NCBI GenBank assembly: GCA_027001525.1 | Contig: JALTMR010000229.1 | Coordinates: 1 to 5,437, forward strand | DNA length: 5,437 nt | Source of the DNA: Gammaproteobacteria bacterium | GTDB lineage: Bacteria; Pseudomonadota; Gammaproteobacteria; Tenderiales; Tenderiaceae | Reading direction: 5' to 3' | Shown: positions 1 to 5,362 of the stretch, piece by piece | How positions within the stretch are numbered: the stretch's first letter is position 1 | How the letters are laid out: each line of letters begins with the position of its first letter | Translations under genes and position numbers: made by a program | The notes under the pieces: model-generated | What the model was told of the DNA's origin: nothing | Seen by the model: only the letters and a program-made list of their open reading frames with translations | Databases searched by the model: none

Positions 1-647
1 TCCCTGCACAGGGGGCCAGAATCGGCCCCATCGACCGCATCTTCACCCGTATTGGCGCCTCGGATGATCTGGCCGGCGGCCGCTCCACCTTTATGGTGGA
101 GATGACCGAAACCGCCAACATCCTCCACAACGCCACCAGCCAAAGCCTGGTGCTGATGGATGAAATCGGCCGCGGCACCAGCACCTTCGACGGCCTCTCC
201 CTCGCCTGGGCCTGCGCCGAACACATGGCCACCCAGGTCACCCCGTTCACGCTGTTTGCCACCCACTACTTTGAGCTCACCTGCCTGCCGGAGCAGTACC
301 ACAGCGTCGTGAACGTGCATCTGGATGCCGTGGAGCATGGCGACAGCATCATCTTCCTCCACGCCGTTAAAGAGGGGCCGGCGAATCAGAGTTACGGCCT
401 TCAGGTGGCGGCCCTGGCCGGTGTACCCAGAGCGGTGATCGAGGCCGCCAAAGCACGCTTGCGGGAGCTGGAGAGCGGCACACCGCCCGCACCCGCCCCG
501 GCCGCCGCCGAACCCCAGCTGGGGCTTTTCGACCATCGCGCGCCCCACCCGGTGGCCAAAGCGATGGAGGAGATCCAGCCGGATGAGCTCACCCCCCGCC
601 AGGCGCTGGATGCGCTCTACCGTCTGAAGGCGATGAGCAGCGAATAG
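1..647 (+). CDS. mutS: DNA mismatch repair ATPase MutS, C-terminal part (5' end outside window)
   Basis: MutS recognises base mismatches and small loops and uses ATP to recruit MutL in cytosolic mismatch repair. Only about the last 214 codons are present (the E. coli protein is about 853 residues); the first full codon is at position 3 and the Walker A loop lies outside the window. Visible in order: the stretch [20 protein letters not shown] with the ABC-type signature, then GRSTFMVEM; the Walker B segment [13 protein letters not shown], with its Asp-Glu pair at 159-164; the FATHYFEL switch; and the helix-rich end [14 protein letters not shown], equivalent to the E. coli tetramerisation tail. 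A proline/alanine-rich linker carries QLGLF (516-530), which resembles a beta-clamp binding motif. The ATG at 93 is internal, because homology continues unbroken upstream of it. The frame is intact to the TAG stop. Identification is essentially certain. Confidence 0.98.
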   Translation, partial: PAQGARIGPIDRIFTRIGASDDLAGGRSTFMVEMTETANILHNATSQSLVLMDEIGRGTSTFDGLSLAWACAEHMATQVTPFTLFATHYFELTCLPEQYHSVVNVHLDAVEHGDSIIFLHAVKEGPANQSYGLQVAALAGVPRAVIEAAKARLRELESGTPPAPAPAAAEPQLGLFDHRAPHPVAKAMEEIQPDELTPRQALDALYRLKAMSSE

Positions 648-749
648 CCGGGCTGTTTCAGCGTAGTTTTTCCCGGGTGGATCAAGGGTAGATCCGTTGC
701 GCCGGCTCGGCCATACTCTGGTCCGTAACCACCACAAGGAAAGAGAACC
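648..749 (+). promoter_or_regulatory. mutS-fdxA intergenic region with small dyads
   Basis: This 102-base gap must hold the end of the mutS transcript and any fdxA promoter. A small hairpin GCTG-TTT-CAGC (652-662) is followed by a T-run at 667-671 and is a weak terminator candidate for mutS. A second dyad, GGATC (679-683) and GATCC (691-695), is separated by 7 bases. CATACT at 712-717 could be a -10 element, but I find no good -35 element 16-18 bases upstream. A purine-rich Shine-Dalgarno stretch, AAGGAAAGAG, ends 5 bases before the fdxA ATG. The promoter assignment is tentative. Confidence 0.35.
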
Positions 750-1073
750 ATGACCTACGTTGTCACCGACAACTGCATCAAGTGCAAATACACCGATTGC
801 GTAGAGGTGTGCCCCGTCGACTGTTTTCACGAAGGGCCTAACTTTCTCGTCATCGACCCGGAGGAGTGCATCGACTGCACATTGTGCGTACCGGAGTGCC
901 CTGCCAACGCCATTTTTGCCGAAGATGAACTGCCCGAAGACCAGCTGCATTTCACCCAACTGAATGCAGAACTGGCCCCCGAGTGGCCGGTGATCACGGA
1001 GCAAAAAGCGCCACTGCCCGATGCCGAAGAGTGGGACGGCGTGGAAAACAAGCTGCAATACCTGGAGCGCTAG
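750..1073 (+). CDS. fdxA: 7Fe-8S ferredoxin FdxA ([3Fe-4S][4Fe-4S], Azotobacter FdI type)
   Basis: Small cytosolic electron carrier of 107 residues, the normal length for the Azotobacter vinelandii ferredoxin I family. The N-terminal half has Cys at 9, 12, 17, 21, 25, 40, 43, 46 and 50 (counting Met1). After Met removal these fall exactly on the FdI pattern. By analogy, Cys9, 17 and 50 hold the [3Fe-4S] cluster, Cys21, 40, 43 and 46 hold the [4Fe-4S] cluster, and Cys12 and Cys25 are free. The C-terminal half is the acidic family-specific tail ([10 protein letters not shown], then [10 protein letters not shown], ending LQYLER). The ATG at 750 is preceded by a good Shine-Dalgarno sequence, and the first residues match the family start. 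The gene follows mutS on the same strand, as in Pseudomonas-type genomes, and is closed by a strong terminator. The redox partner cannot be told from here. Confidence 0.97.
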   Translation: MTYVVTDNCIKCKYTDCVEVCPVDCFHEGPNFLVIDPEECIDCTLCVPECPANAIFAEDELPEDQLHFTQLNAELAPEWPVITEQKAPLPDAEEWDGVENKLQYLER

Positions 1074-1084
1074 GGAGGATAAAA

Positions 1085-1116
1085 CAGAAGGGCCGCACAC
1101 CGCGGCCTCTTTTCTG
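1085..1116. terminator. Probable bidirectional terminator between fdxA and the usp gene
   Basis: A perfect GC stem, GGCCGC (1091-1096) and GCGGCC (1102-1107), has a 5-base loop and is extended outward by CAGAA (1085-1089) pairing with TTCTG (1112-1116). On the + strand the GC stem is followed by TCTTTT. On the - strand the extended stem is followed by TTTT (complement of 1081-1084). It lies 11 bases after the fdxA stop and 22 bases beyond the stop of the opposing usp gene, so it can end both convergent transcripts. Confidence 0.85.
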
Positions 1117-1138
1117 CTGACACGATAGATGAAAGTGA

Positions 1139-1582
1139 TCAGGCCTCTAGTCTCACCGCCAAAACATCACACGACGCCGAGTTAACCACGGCACGGGCGG
1201 TGGAGCCCAGCAGGTGGGCCAGGCCCTTGCGACTGTGGCTGCCGATCAGAATCAGATCAACCTCATGCTCGGTGGCAAAGTCCAAAATACCCGACTTGGC
1301 GGCATCCAGCACCACATGGGCATCCGCCTCGGCAATGTTGAACTGATCTGCCAATGCCTGCATTCGCTCGTTGGCGCGTTTTTCCAGCGTCTCCTCCAGC
1401 TCCAGCGTATCCACCAGCACCATCTCCTGGCCGACGTAGAGCGGGTAGGTCTCCAGCACATGCAGCAAACTCACCCTGGCGTTGTATGTCTGAGCCAACT
1501 CCAGCGCCCGTTCCCCCACCTTGTGGTTATTGTCGGTCAAGTCGGTGGCCCAGAGGATATGGCGATATGCTGTGATGGTCAT
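1139..1582 (-). CDS. Universal stress protein, UspA family, single domain
   Basis: Protein of 147 residues with the length and fold pattern of a single Usp domain. The first strand, HILWATDL (8-15), carries the conserved Asp14. LLHVLE follows at 39-44, a charged helix runs from about 58 to 82, DLILIGSHSRKG spans 109-120, and the C-terminal strand is CDVLAVRL. In the nucleotide-binding motif, G-x2-G-x9-G-S/T of ATP-binding Usp proteins appears here as G114-S-H-S117, then eight residues, then GST (126-128). The second glycine is therefore serine and the spacing is one shorter, as in UspA-like members. Such proteins are cytosolic, usually dimeric, and help survival under starvation or stress; the exact role here is unknown. 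The ATG at 1582 has AAGGAG close upstream on the coding strand. The gene follows the DHH gene after 26-27 bases and is probably its operon partner. Confidence 0.93.
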   Translation of the reverse strand: MTITAYRHILWATDLTDNNHKVGERALELAQTYNARVSLLHVLETYPLYVGQEMVLVDTLELEETLEKRANERMQALADQFNIAEADAHVVLDAAKSGILDFATEHEVDLILIGSHSRKGLAHLLGSTARAVVNSASCDVLAVRLEA

Positions 1583-1609
1583 GACACTCTCCTTTTTCTG
1601 TCGAATCCG

Positions 1610-2569
1610 CTAACCGTAGCGCGCCTGAAACTGATCGATAAACAAGCTTAGCTGATCTTCAGGCAGATGATTAATGCCGGCAGCGGCTTTTCGGCCTCCG
1701 CCTGTAGGAAAGGCGCGGCATAACTCATCCGCCCCCACTTTATTATTGAGCGGTGCCCGCACACTGACCAGGAATCCGCCCCCGGGCAGTTGCGTCAACA
1801 GAGCATGGGCCCGGGCGGGGTGGGCCTTGACCAGCTCATTGCTGTAGACACCGGAAACCCGCCGCGCCCACGCCTCGGCGGGGAAGATAAACAGGGCCAC
1901 CTTGTCACTGGCCAGCTCGGCCGCAACGGCGCGGGCTTTTGCCGCATCCTCCTCCAGGCCACGGCGCAGGCAATCAAACACCTGCGGCTCGGCAGCGATA
2001 AAGGCCAGCGGGTCAGCATAGGGGTGAAGACGGGTGTAGAGCTCCGCCGGGGGGAAAAAGAGGTCGTCGATGGCCGCACCGTAGCCGTTGTAATTCAAGC
2101 AGGTGCCTAACTGGCGCAGCAGATCCAGCTCCGATTCACTCAAAGCCAGCGGCTGCGCCGCCTTGCGGGCGCTGGCATCAAAGTTATCGCCAAAGGCTCC
2201 CACCACCGCCCAGGCACGATGCGCCCCTTGCACATGGGCATCGACAATCAGACTGGTGCAGGTCTCCGGCGCGGCATCGAGGTGGGCGCTAAACCCTTTA
2301 TGCGACGGAATCTCCCCGGCAAAGTGGTGGTCGAAGTAGGCGACCCGCACGTCCCTGGCCAGCAGATCCAGCAGCGGCTGACGATTTTTATCCAGCGACA
2401 CATCCAGCACCGTTACCTCGTCACCCGCTTGCGCCGTCACCTGTTTCAGCAAGGCGATATCGCGCTTCACGCCGGTAACCAAGGTCGCCTCACGGGGGGT
2501 TGCCAAACGCAGTTGCTGCAATGCACAAAGGCCGTCAGCATCACCATTAAACACATCGAAATAAGCCAT
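1610..2569 (-). CDS. DHH/DHHA1 family phosphoesterase
   Basis: Cytosolic protein of 319 residues with the motifs of the DHH superfamily (RecJ, NrnA, GdpP relatives), metal-dependent enzymes that cut phosphodiester bonds in small nucleotides or single-stranded nucleic acid. Visible: motif I NGDADG (8-13) with metal ligands Asp10 and Asp12; motif II VLDVSLD around Asp56; motif III FDHHF with DHH at 80-82; motif IV FGDN at 126-129. The C-terminal DHHA1 domain ends with GGGRKAAAG (290-298), where most relatives have His in place of Arg293. All metal ligands seem intact, so the enzyme should be active; the substrate (pAp, short RNA, cyclic dinucleotide or other) cannot be read from sequence. It lacks RecJ's extra domains and is much shorter. 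The ATG at 2569 has GGGAG about 6 bases upstream on the coding strand. A usp gene follows directly. Confidence 0.9.
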   Translation of the reverse strand: MAYFDVFNGDADGLCALQQLRLATPREATLVTGVKRDIALLKQVTAQAGDEVTVLDVSLDKNRQPLLDLLARDVRVAYFDHHFAGEIPSHKGFSAHLDAAPETCTSLIVDAHVQGAHRAWAVVGAFGDNFDASARKAAQPLALSESELDLLRQLGTCLNYNGYGAAIDDLFFPPAELYTRLHPYADPLAFIAAEPQVFDCLRRGLEEDAAKARAVAAELASDKVALFIFPAEAWARRVSGVYSNELVKAHPARAHALLTQLPGGGFLVSVRAPLNNKVGADELCRAFPTGGGRKAAAGINHLPEDQLSLFIDQFQARYG

Positions 2570-2626
2570 TTACACTCCCGCTGTTTTCATCTCCAGGGCA
2601 GGCTTTTAAGCCATCGCGTGGAAATA

Positions 2627-2645
2627 GGCAATGAAAATCATTTGG
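2627..2645. promoter_or_regulatory. Fur-box-like palindrome
   Basis: The core AATGAAAATCATT (2630-2642) has perfect 5-base arms, AATGA and TCATT on one strand, around a 3-base centre. By eye the surrounding 19-mer matches the classical Fur consensus GATAATGATAATCATTATC at about 12 of 19 positions, with the mismatches mainly at the outer ends. It lies about 57-75 bases before the DHH start codon, a normal operator distance. Iron control of DHH-usp is inference. An AT-rich palindrome of this size can also arise by chance, although it stands out in this GC-rich stretch. Confidence 0.35.
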
Positions 2646-2648
2646 AGA

Positions 2649-2663
2649 CCCCAAGCACTGGGG
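2649..2663. repeat. Small GC hairpin next to the Fur-like box
   Basis: CCCCA (2649-2653) pairs with TGGGG (2659-2663) around a 5-base loop. It sits between the probable terminator hairpin at 2671-2689 and the Fur-like palindrome. There is no T-run directly after it on the - strand. It could be a second part of the terminator region or lie in the promoter area of the DHH gene; the role is unknown. Confidence 0.4.
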
Positions 2664-2670
2664 GAGGAAA

Positions 2671-2689
2671 CCCGCCACAAACGGGCGGG
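2671..2689 (-). terminator. Possible terminator of the exported-protein operon
   Basis: On the - strand CCCGCC and GGCGGG form a 6-base all-GC stem with a 7-base loop, followed by TTTCC. The T-tract is short, so intrinsic termination would be weak. The position, 67 bases after the stop of the DUF4198-like gene and before the promoter area of the DHH gene, fits an operon end. Confidence 0.45.
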
Positions 2690-2755
2690 GTATGACGAAT
2701 CAGACGTTCCACCGATCGGGAGCGGGGCCCCCGTGGTGGGCACGACATGGCGGGG

Positions 2756-3535
2756 TTATTTTGTCTTGAAAGCCGCGGGCATCTCATCCACGTAGACCCA
2801 CACGGCGTCCTGCAATGTTGCGACGCCTGACTGGCCATCTTTCTCCATATCGTCCAGCTCTTGCAGCGTGAACAGCACCCACCAGCCGGGGCTGTGCAGA
2901 TTGATGTTGGCGATACCGTTACGGTCCGTGCGGGAGGTTCGGGTCAACAACGCTTCGGCAGGATAGGGCTTTTGCAGCGGCGGATTGTAGTACTTTTCGG
3001 CATATATTTTTGCGTCGCTAAGCGGCTCACCATCAAGCAGTAACTCGACCCGAAACGAGTCCCCTGGCAACAGCCCGTAGGGCTGGTTAAGAGGCACAAT
3101 CTCCAGCGGCAAACCAAGCGGCGTCTCCCAGCCACGGGAGAGCCCCTGATGGATCACGGTGCGCACGGTGGTCTCGGTGAAGGTACTGTCGTGCTTGCTC
3201 CAGGTCATGGGAACATGGGCCACAACCCAGGTGTCACCGATACGACGCGAGCGATATTTGATGTTGGAGACCTTGCCGTTTTTAACCAGTTGATCGCTCA
3301 GGTCGAAGGTGCCGCCGTCAAAGGTATAACCGCGCACCCAATCCGGCGGACGGGCATCAACAAACACATCTTCGTGCAGCTCTCCCAGCCCGTAGGTGAG
3401 GTTGATCACCCCGCCGCGCTGCCCCATGTCAGGAGAGCGGTCACCGATCAAAAGAGGATAGTGGGCCGTGGCTGTGGAGGCGCTCATCAGCAGCGCCAGG
3501 CCACCAGCCAGTTGAGCTAATGTCTTTTTCAGCAT
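2756..3535 (-). CDS. Exported DUF4198-like periplasmic protein, predicted N-terminal His when mature
   Basis: Protein of 259 residues with a clear Sec signal: KK at 3-4, a hydrophobic core to about residue 17, then ATA-H with cleavage predicted after Ala24. The mature protein would start HYPLLIGD. The C-terminal half carries the DUF4198 (PF10670, NikM-like) pattern: the Gly-Asp turn followed by FRVELLLDGEPLSDAKI (161-177), then the segment TDRNGIANINLHSPGWWVLF (203-222), which is typical of beta-sandwich domains. Conserved-looking histidines after the N-terminal one include His54, His107 and His214. No transmembrane helix is seen beyond the signal, so it should be soluble in the periplasm. 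DUF4198 proteins often accompany nickel, cobalt or other metal transport genes, which suggests but does not prove metal binding here. The ATG lies 5 bases after the stop of the preceding gene, with GAAGAG upstream, consistent with translational coupling. Confidence 0.75.
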   Translation of the reverse strand: MLKKTLAQLAGGLALLMSASTATAHYPLLIGDRSPDMGQRGGVINLTYGLGELHEDVFVDARPPDWVRGYTFDGGTFDLSDQLVKNGKVSNIKYRSRRIGDTWVVAHVPMTWSKHDSTFTETTVRTVIHQGLSRGWETPLGLPLEIVPLNQPYGLLPGDSFRVELLLDGEPLSDAKIYAEKYYNPPLQKPYPAEALLTRTSRTDRNGIANINLHSPGWWVLFTLQELDDMEKDGQSGVATLQDAVWVYVDEMPAAFKTK

Positions 3536-3540
3536 GGGCG

Positions 3541-4083
3541 CTACTCTTCTTTTTCTGTCAGCGTGTCACAAGTGACGGAAGCACCGCGATACGGATCAGC
3601 CGCTTTGTCGCCATTGGCTTGCAACCACCACTGCGTGGTCTCTTTGCAGGTATAGAGCACCAGATCGTGTTCCAGAATGTGGCTGGGCCAGCTGTCAAAG
3701 AATGGCATCAGAATATTATTCAGTTCGTCGAACTCTTCCCGTGCGGCATCCACACTGCCGGCAGAGGCGATAAAACCGGCCGCCTTGGCCACACCTTTGT
3801 ACATCTTCTTACCCGATGGGTCGCTCTCTTTCTTGCGCGCTTTTTTTACCAGCCGCTGAATGGCCTCGGCCGCGCCCCGTGCTTCGTCGGTCAACTCCCC
3901 CGCCGCCAGCGCTTTCTGGATGGTGAGGTAGTGAGGCACAAGTTTCTGCATGTAGACGTGGGTCGCGCGGCTGATGGTGACCGGGTCGGCGTGACCGGGG
4001 TGGGCGTAGCTCTGGCTAATGGGAGCCAAAGTCAGCGCCAGTAACAGCGCCGCAAAGCGCCCTTGTTCAAGATAATTTCGCAT
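3541..4083 (-). CDS. Small exported periplasmic protein, divergent DUF3347-like
   Basis: Protein of 180 residues with a signal peptide (hydrophobic core about 10-22, cleavage predicted after SYA at 25-27) leaving a mature start HPGHADP. The rest looks alpha-helical. The segment YLTIQKALAAGELTDEARGA (52-71), with a helix around 112-129, resembles DUF3347 (PF11827). The C-terminal part C146...WWLQA...DPYRG...C172 follows that family's usual C-P-M...W...NPY-G...C layout, but the Met after the first Cys is missing. Cys146 and Cys172 are the only cysteines and may form a disulfide or a metal site. DUF3347 domains are known from proteins linked to heavy-metal efflux, so metal binding is a fair guess. 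The family call is from memory of the pattern and is moderate. The ATG at 4083 has AGGGA about 7 bases upstream on the coding strand. Confidence 0.65.
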   Translation of the reverse strand: MRNYLEQGRFAALLLALTLAPISQSYAHPGHADPVTISRATHVYMQKLVPHYLTIQKALAAGELTDEARGAAEAIQRLVKKARKKESDPSGKKMYKGVAKAAGFIASAGSVDAAREEFDELNNILMPFFDSWPSHILEHDLVLYTCKETTQWWLQANGDKAADPYRGASVTCDTLTEKEE

Positions 4084-4106
4084 GTTTCATTCCCTAAATA
4101 GATAGC

Positions 4107-4130
4107 AAAACCCCGCTGTCGGCAGCGGGG
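4107..4130 (-). terminator. Intrinsic terminator or attenuator between the barrel gene and the two downstream genes
   Basis: CCCCGCTG (4111-4118) and CAGCGGGG (4123-4130) form a perfect 8-base stem with a 4-base loop. Read on the - strand it is followed at once by TTTT (complement of 4107-4110). It lies about 18 bases after the barrel gene's stop, and its T-run ends only 23 bases before the ATG of the next gene. Because that gap leaves almost no room for a new promoter, partial read-through is the likely way the downstream genes are expressed. Confidence 0.85.
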
Positions 4131-4148
4131 CGTTGAGATTCAATCCAA

Positions 4149-5201
4149 TCAGAAGGCGGTGGAGAGTGTGGCGATGAAGCGATACTCCTCCAGCCCCTCG
4201 CCGCCCTGCTGGTTAGGCTCGTCGTTCAGATCCTTCCAGACGATCTCTTTATAGAGCAAGCCGAGGCTGGTCTTGTCGTTGAAGGTGAAACGCACCCCTG
4301 GAGAGAGATAGAGCATGGTGCCACCGCTAGCCGTATCCACTACCCGGTTTTCATCCATATCCATTCTCAAATCCAGAATATTGGCCTCCAGAATCAGATC
4401 CAGACGGGAGAGGAAGCTGCCCTGATTTTCAATGGCTTCATACATAATCGCGTTGTTGATGCGAGTCTCATTGCCGGGTTTTCCGCCCCCCACACCGCCG
4501 TTAAAGGCGAAGGTGCGAAACTGAATATCAGCACCCCAGGTCCAGTGAGCTGCAACCATTTTCGAGACAATTGCCGTCACGTTATAGGCAGGTACGGCAA
4601 AACCGGTCTGCGAACCCACACCGTAGGGCGTGCCGTTTGAACTGTTGTTGTTAATTTTGCCTGAAGGCAGCGTCATGCTGAACGAGAGACCAAACTTCCA
4701 CTCCGGCAGCGTATATTCTTTACCTGCGACATCATCCGCATCCAGCGAATACCAGCCTTTGAAACCATCGCGGGCACCATGCTTAAAACCGTATTGCAGG
4801 ATCAGGTTGATATCACCAAACCCTTGGGAAGTGCCGGCATCGTAGGCATCAGCGGCGTTGCCATCGCCGTCATAGGCCAACAGCTCTTTTTGAGCGTAAG
4901 GCAGACTGACAAAGGCTGAAACTGAGTTGCTGATGCCATAGCCGATGAGTGTATTGGTGAAGGTAAACTTGTCATTGCCGCCGTTATCACGACCATCATT
5001 GAATTTTTTGAAAGGTGAAACTTCGACGCGTTCATAGAGCAGAATTTTGCCCTTGGGCAGCGTCAGTGGCGAGGAGGTCTCTACCGGTGCACCCGGGCCA
5101 AACGCCGCTGAAACACCACCATGATGAGCCATTGCGCTGGATAATGGCGCGAGCGCACAAACAGCCGCCAGAGTGGTGCCCACTATATTTCGAGTTCTCA
5201 T
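4149..5201 (-). CDS. Outer-membrane beta-barrel protein, MetA-of-phenol-degradation type transporter family
   Basis: Protein of 350 residues. A Sec signal peptide (RTR at 2-4, hydrophobic stretch 7-20, cleavage predicted after AMA at 23-25) leaves a mature start HHGGVSAAFGPGAP. The body is made of alternating-residue strands rich in aromatic and glycine residues, with segments such as LPKGKILLYERVEVSP, FTFTNTLIGYGI, SVSAFVSLPYAQ and GFGDINLILQYGF. It ends in FIATLSTAF, with the terminal Phe typical of barrel proteins handled by the BAM complex. The GFGDINL stretch and overall plan fit the PF13557 family (often called 'transporter'), whose substrates are mostly unknown. An acidic loop, YDGDGNAADAYDAG, could bind a cation. 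The start was set at 5201, not the in-frame ATG at 5306, because the signal peptide begins there and a Shine-Dalgarno sequence precedes it; the extra 35 residues would bury the signal. The gene appears to be the first of a three-gene set of exported proteins. Confidence 0.8.
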   Translation of the reverse strand: MRTRNIVGTTLAAVCALAPLSSAMAHHGGVSAAFGPGAPVETSSPLTLPKGKILLYERVEVSPFKKFNDGRDNGGNDKFTFTNTLIGYGISNSVSAFVSLPYAQKELLAYDGDGNAADAYDAGTSQGFGDINLILQYGFKHGARDGFKGWYSLDADDVAGKEYTLPEWKFGLSFSMTLPSGKINNNSSNGTPYGVGSQTGFAVPAYNVTAIVSKMVAAHWTWGADIQFRTFAFNGGVGGGKPGNETRINNAIMYEAIENQGSFLSRLDLILEANILDLRMDMDENRVVDTASGGTMLYLSPGVRFTFNDKTSLGLLYKEIVWKDLNDEPNQQGGEGLEEYRFIATLSTAF

Positions 5202-5205
5202 ACAT

Positions 5206-5213
5206 CCCTCTCT
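5206..5213 (-). promoter_or_regulatory. Ribosome-binding site fixing the barrel gene start
   Basis: On the coding strand AGAGAGGG ends 4 bases before the ATG at 5201 and is the only good Shine-Dalgarno-like stretch near a start that also yields a signal peptide. It supports this start over the upstream in-frame ATG at 5306, which has no such site. Confidence 0.7.
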
Positions 5214-5259
5214 TGTTATTGCTGGGTTGAGTTTTTGATTCTTATTCACCGACTTCAAT

Positions 5260-5284
5260 GCCCCTGGCAGCAAGCGCCGGGGGC
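5260..5284 (-). promoter_or_regulatory. Strong leader hairpin upstream of the barrel gene
   Basis: GCCCCTGGC (5260-5268) faces GCCGGGGGC (5276-5284) across a 7-base loop, giving a 9-base stem with one mismatch in the - strand transcript. It ends about 58 bases before the start codon. No T-run follows on either strand, so it is not an intrinsic terminator. It may stabilise the mRNA or act as a leader structure; the function is unknown. Confidence 0.5.
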
Positions 5285-5362
5285 AAACGGGCAAGGCAGA
5301 TAACACGAAGACCTAAGACCCAAAACATACCTGCACCCAAAGGCTTGCCAGTGACACGATGG

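Larger units (their letters stand above)
2570..2755 (-). promoter_or_regulatory. Intergenic region upstream of the DHH-usp pair
   Basis: The 186 bases between the DUF4198-like gene and the DHH gene contain no credible coding frame. They hold a GC-rich near-palindrome (CGGGG-C-CCCCG, 2723-2733), two consecutive hairpins (2671-2689 and 2649-2663), a Fur-box-like palindrome (2627-2645), a short palindromic GGCTTTTAAGCC (2601-2612) and the DHH ribosome-binding site. It most likely contains the terminator of the upstream operon followed by the DHH-usp promoter, but I cannot place -35/-10 boxes with confidence. CCCCGCC occurs twice on the coding (-) strand here (complement of 2749-2755 and 2684-2690). 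Confidence 0.5.

Noticed and set aside
93..647. ATG at 93 as the start of a separate 184-residue gene
   Set aside because: MutS homology continues without a break from position 3 through this Met; it is internal and the gene is cut by the window edge.
1214..1651. 145-codon + strand frame opposite the usp gene
   Set aside because: Antisense shadow of a well-recognised Usp domain; no domain or ribosome-binding site of its own.
2219..2695. 158-codon + strand frame opposite the start of the DHH gene and the intergenic region
   Set aside because: The translation resembles no family I know, and it overlaps DHH motifs and regulatory hairpins.
3520..4044. Long open frame of 174 codons on the + strand opposite the DUF3347-like gene
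   Set aside because: It lies fully antisense to a gene with a clear signal peptide and family pattern, lacks a recognisable domain, and its length is explained by GC-rich codon bias.
5230..5250. Second Fur box in the barrel gene leader (GAATAAGAATC on the - strand)
   Set aside because: The match to the repeated NATAAT pattern is weak and there is no palindrome.
5202..5306. In-frame upstream ATG at 5306 that would lengthen the barrel protein by 35 residues
   Set aside because: The added residues are not signal-like, would bury a complete signal peptide, and have no ribosome-binding site; the ATG at 5201 has both.
5202..5340. Possible cobalamin or other riboswitch in the barrel gene leader
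   Set aside because: Stretches such as GGGTGCAGG hint at one, but the conserved cobalamin-box elements are missing and no other class I know fits.
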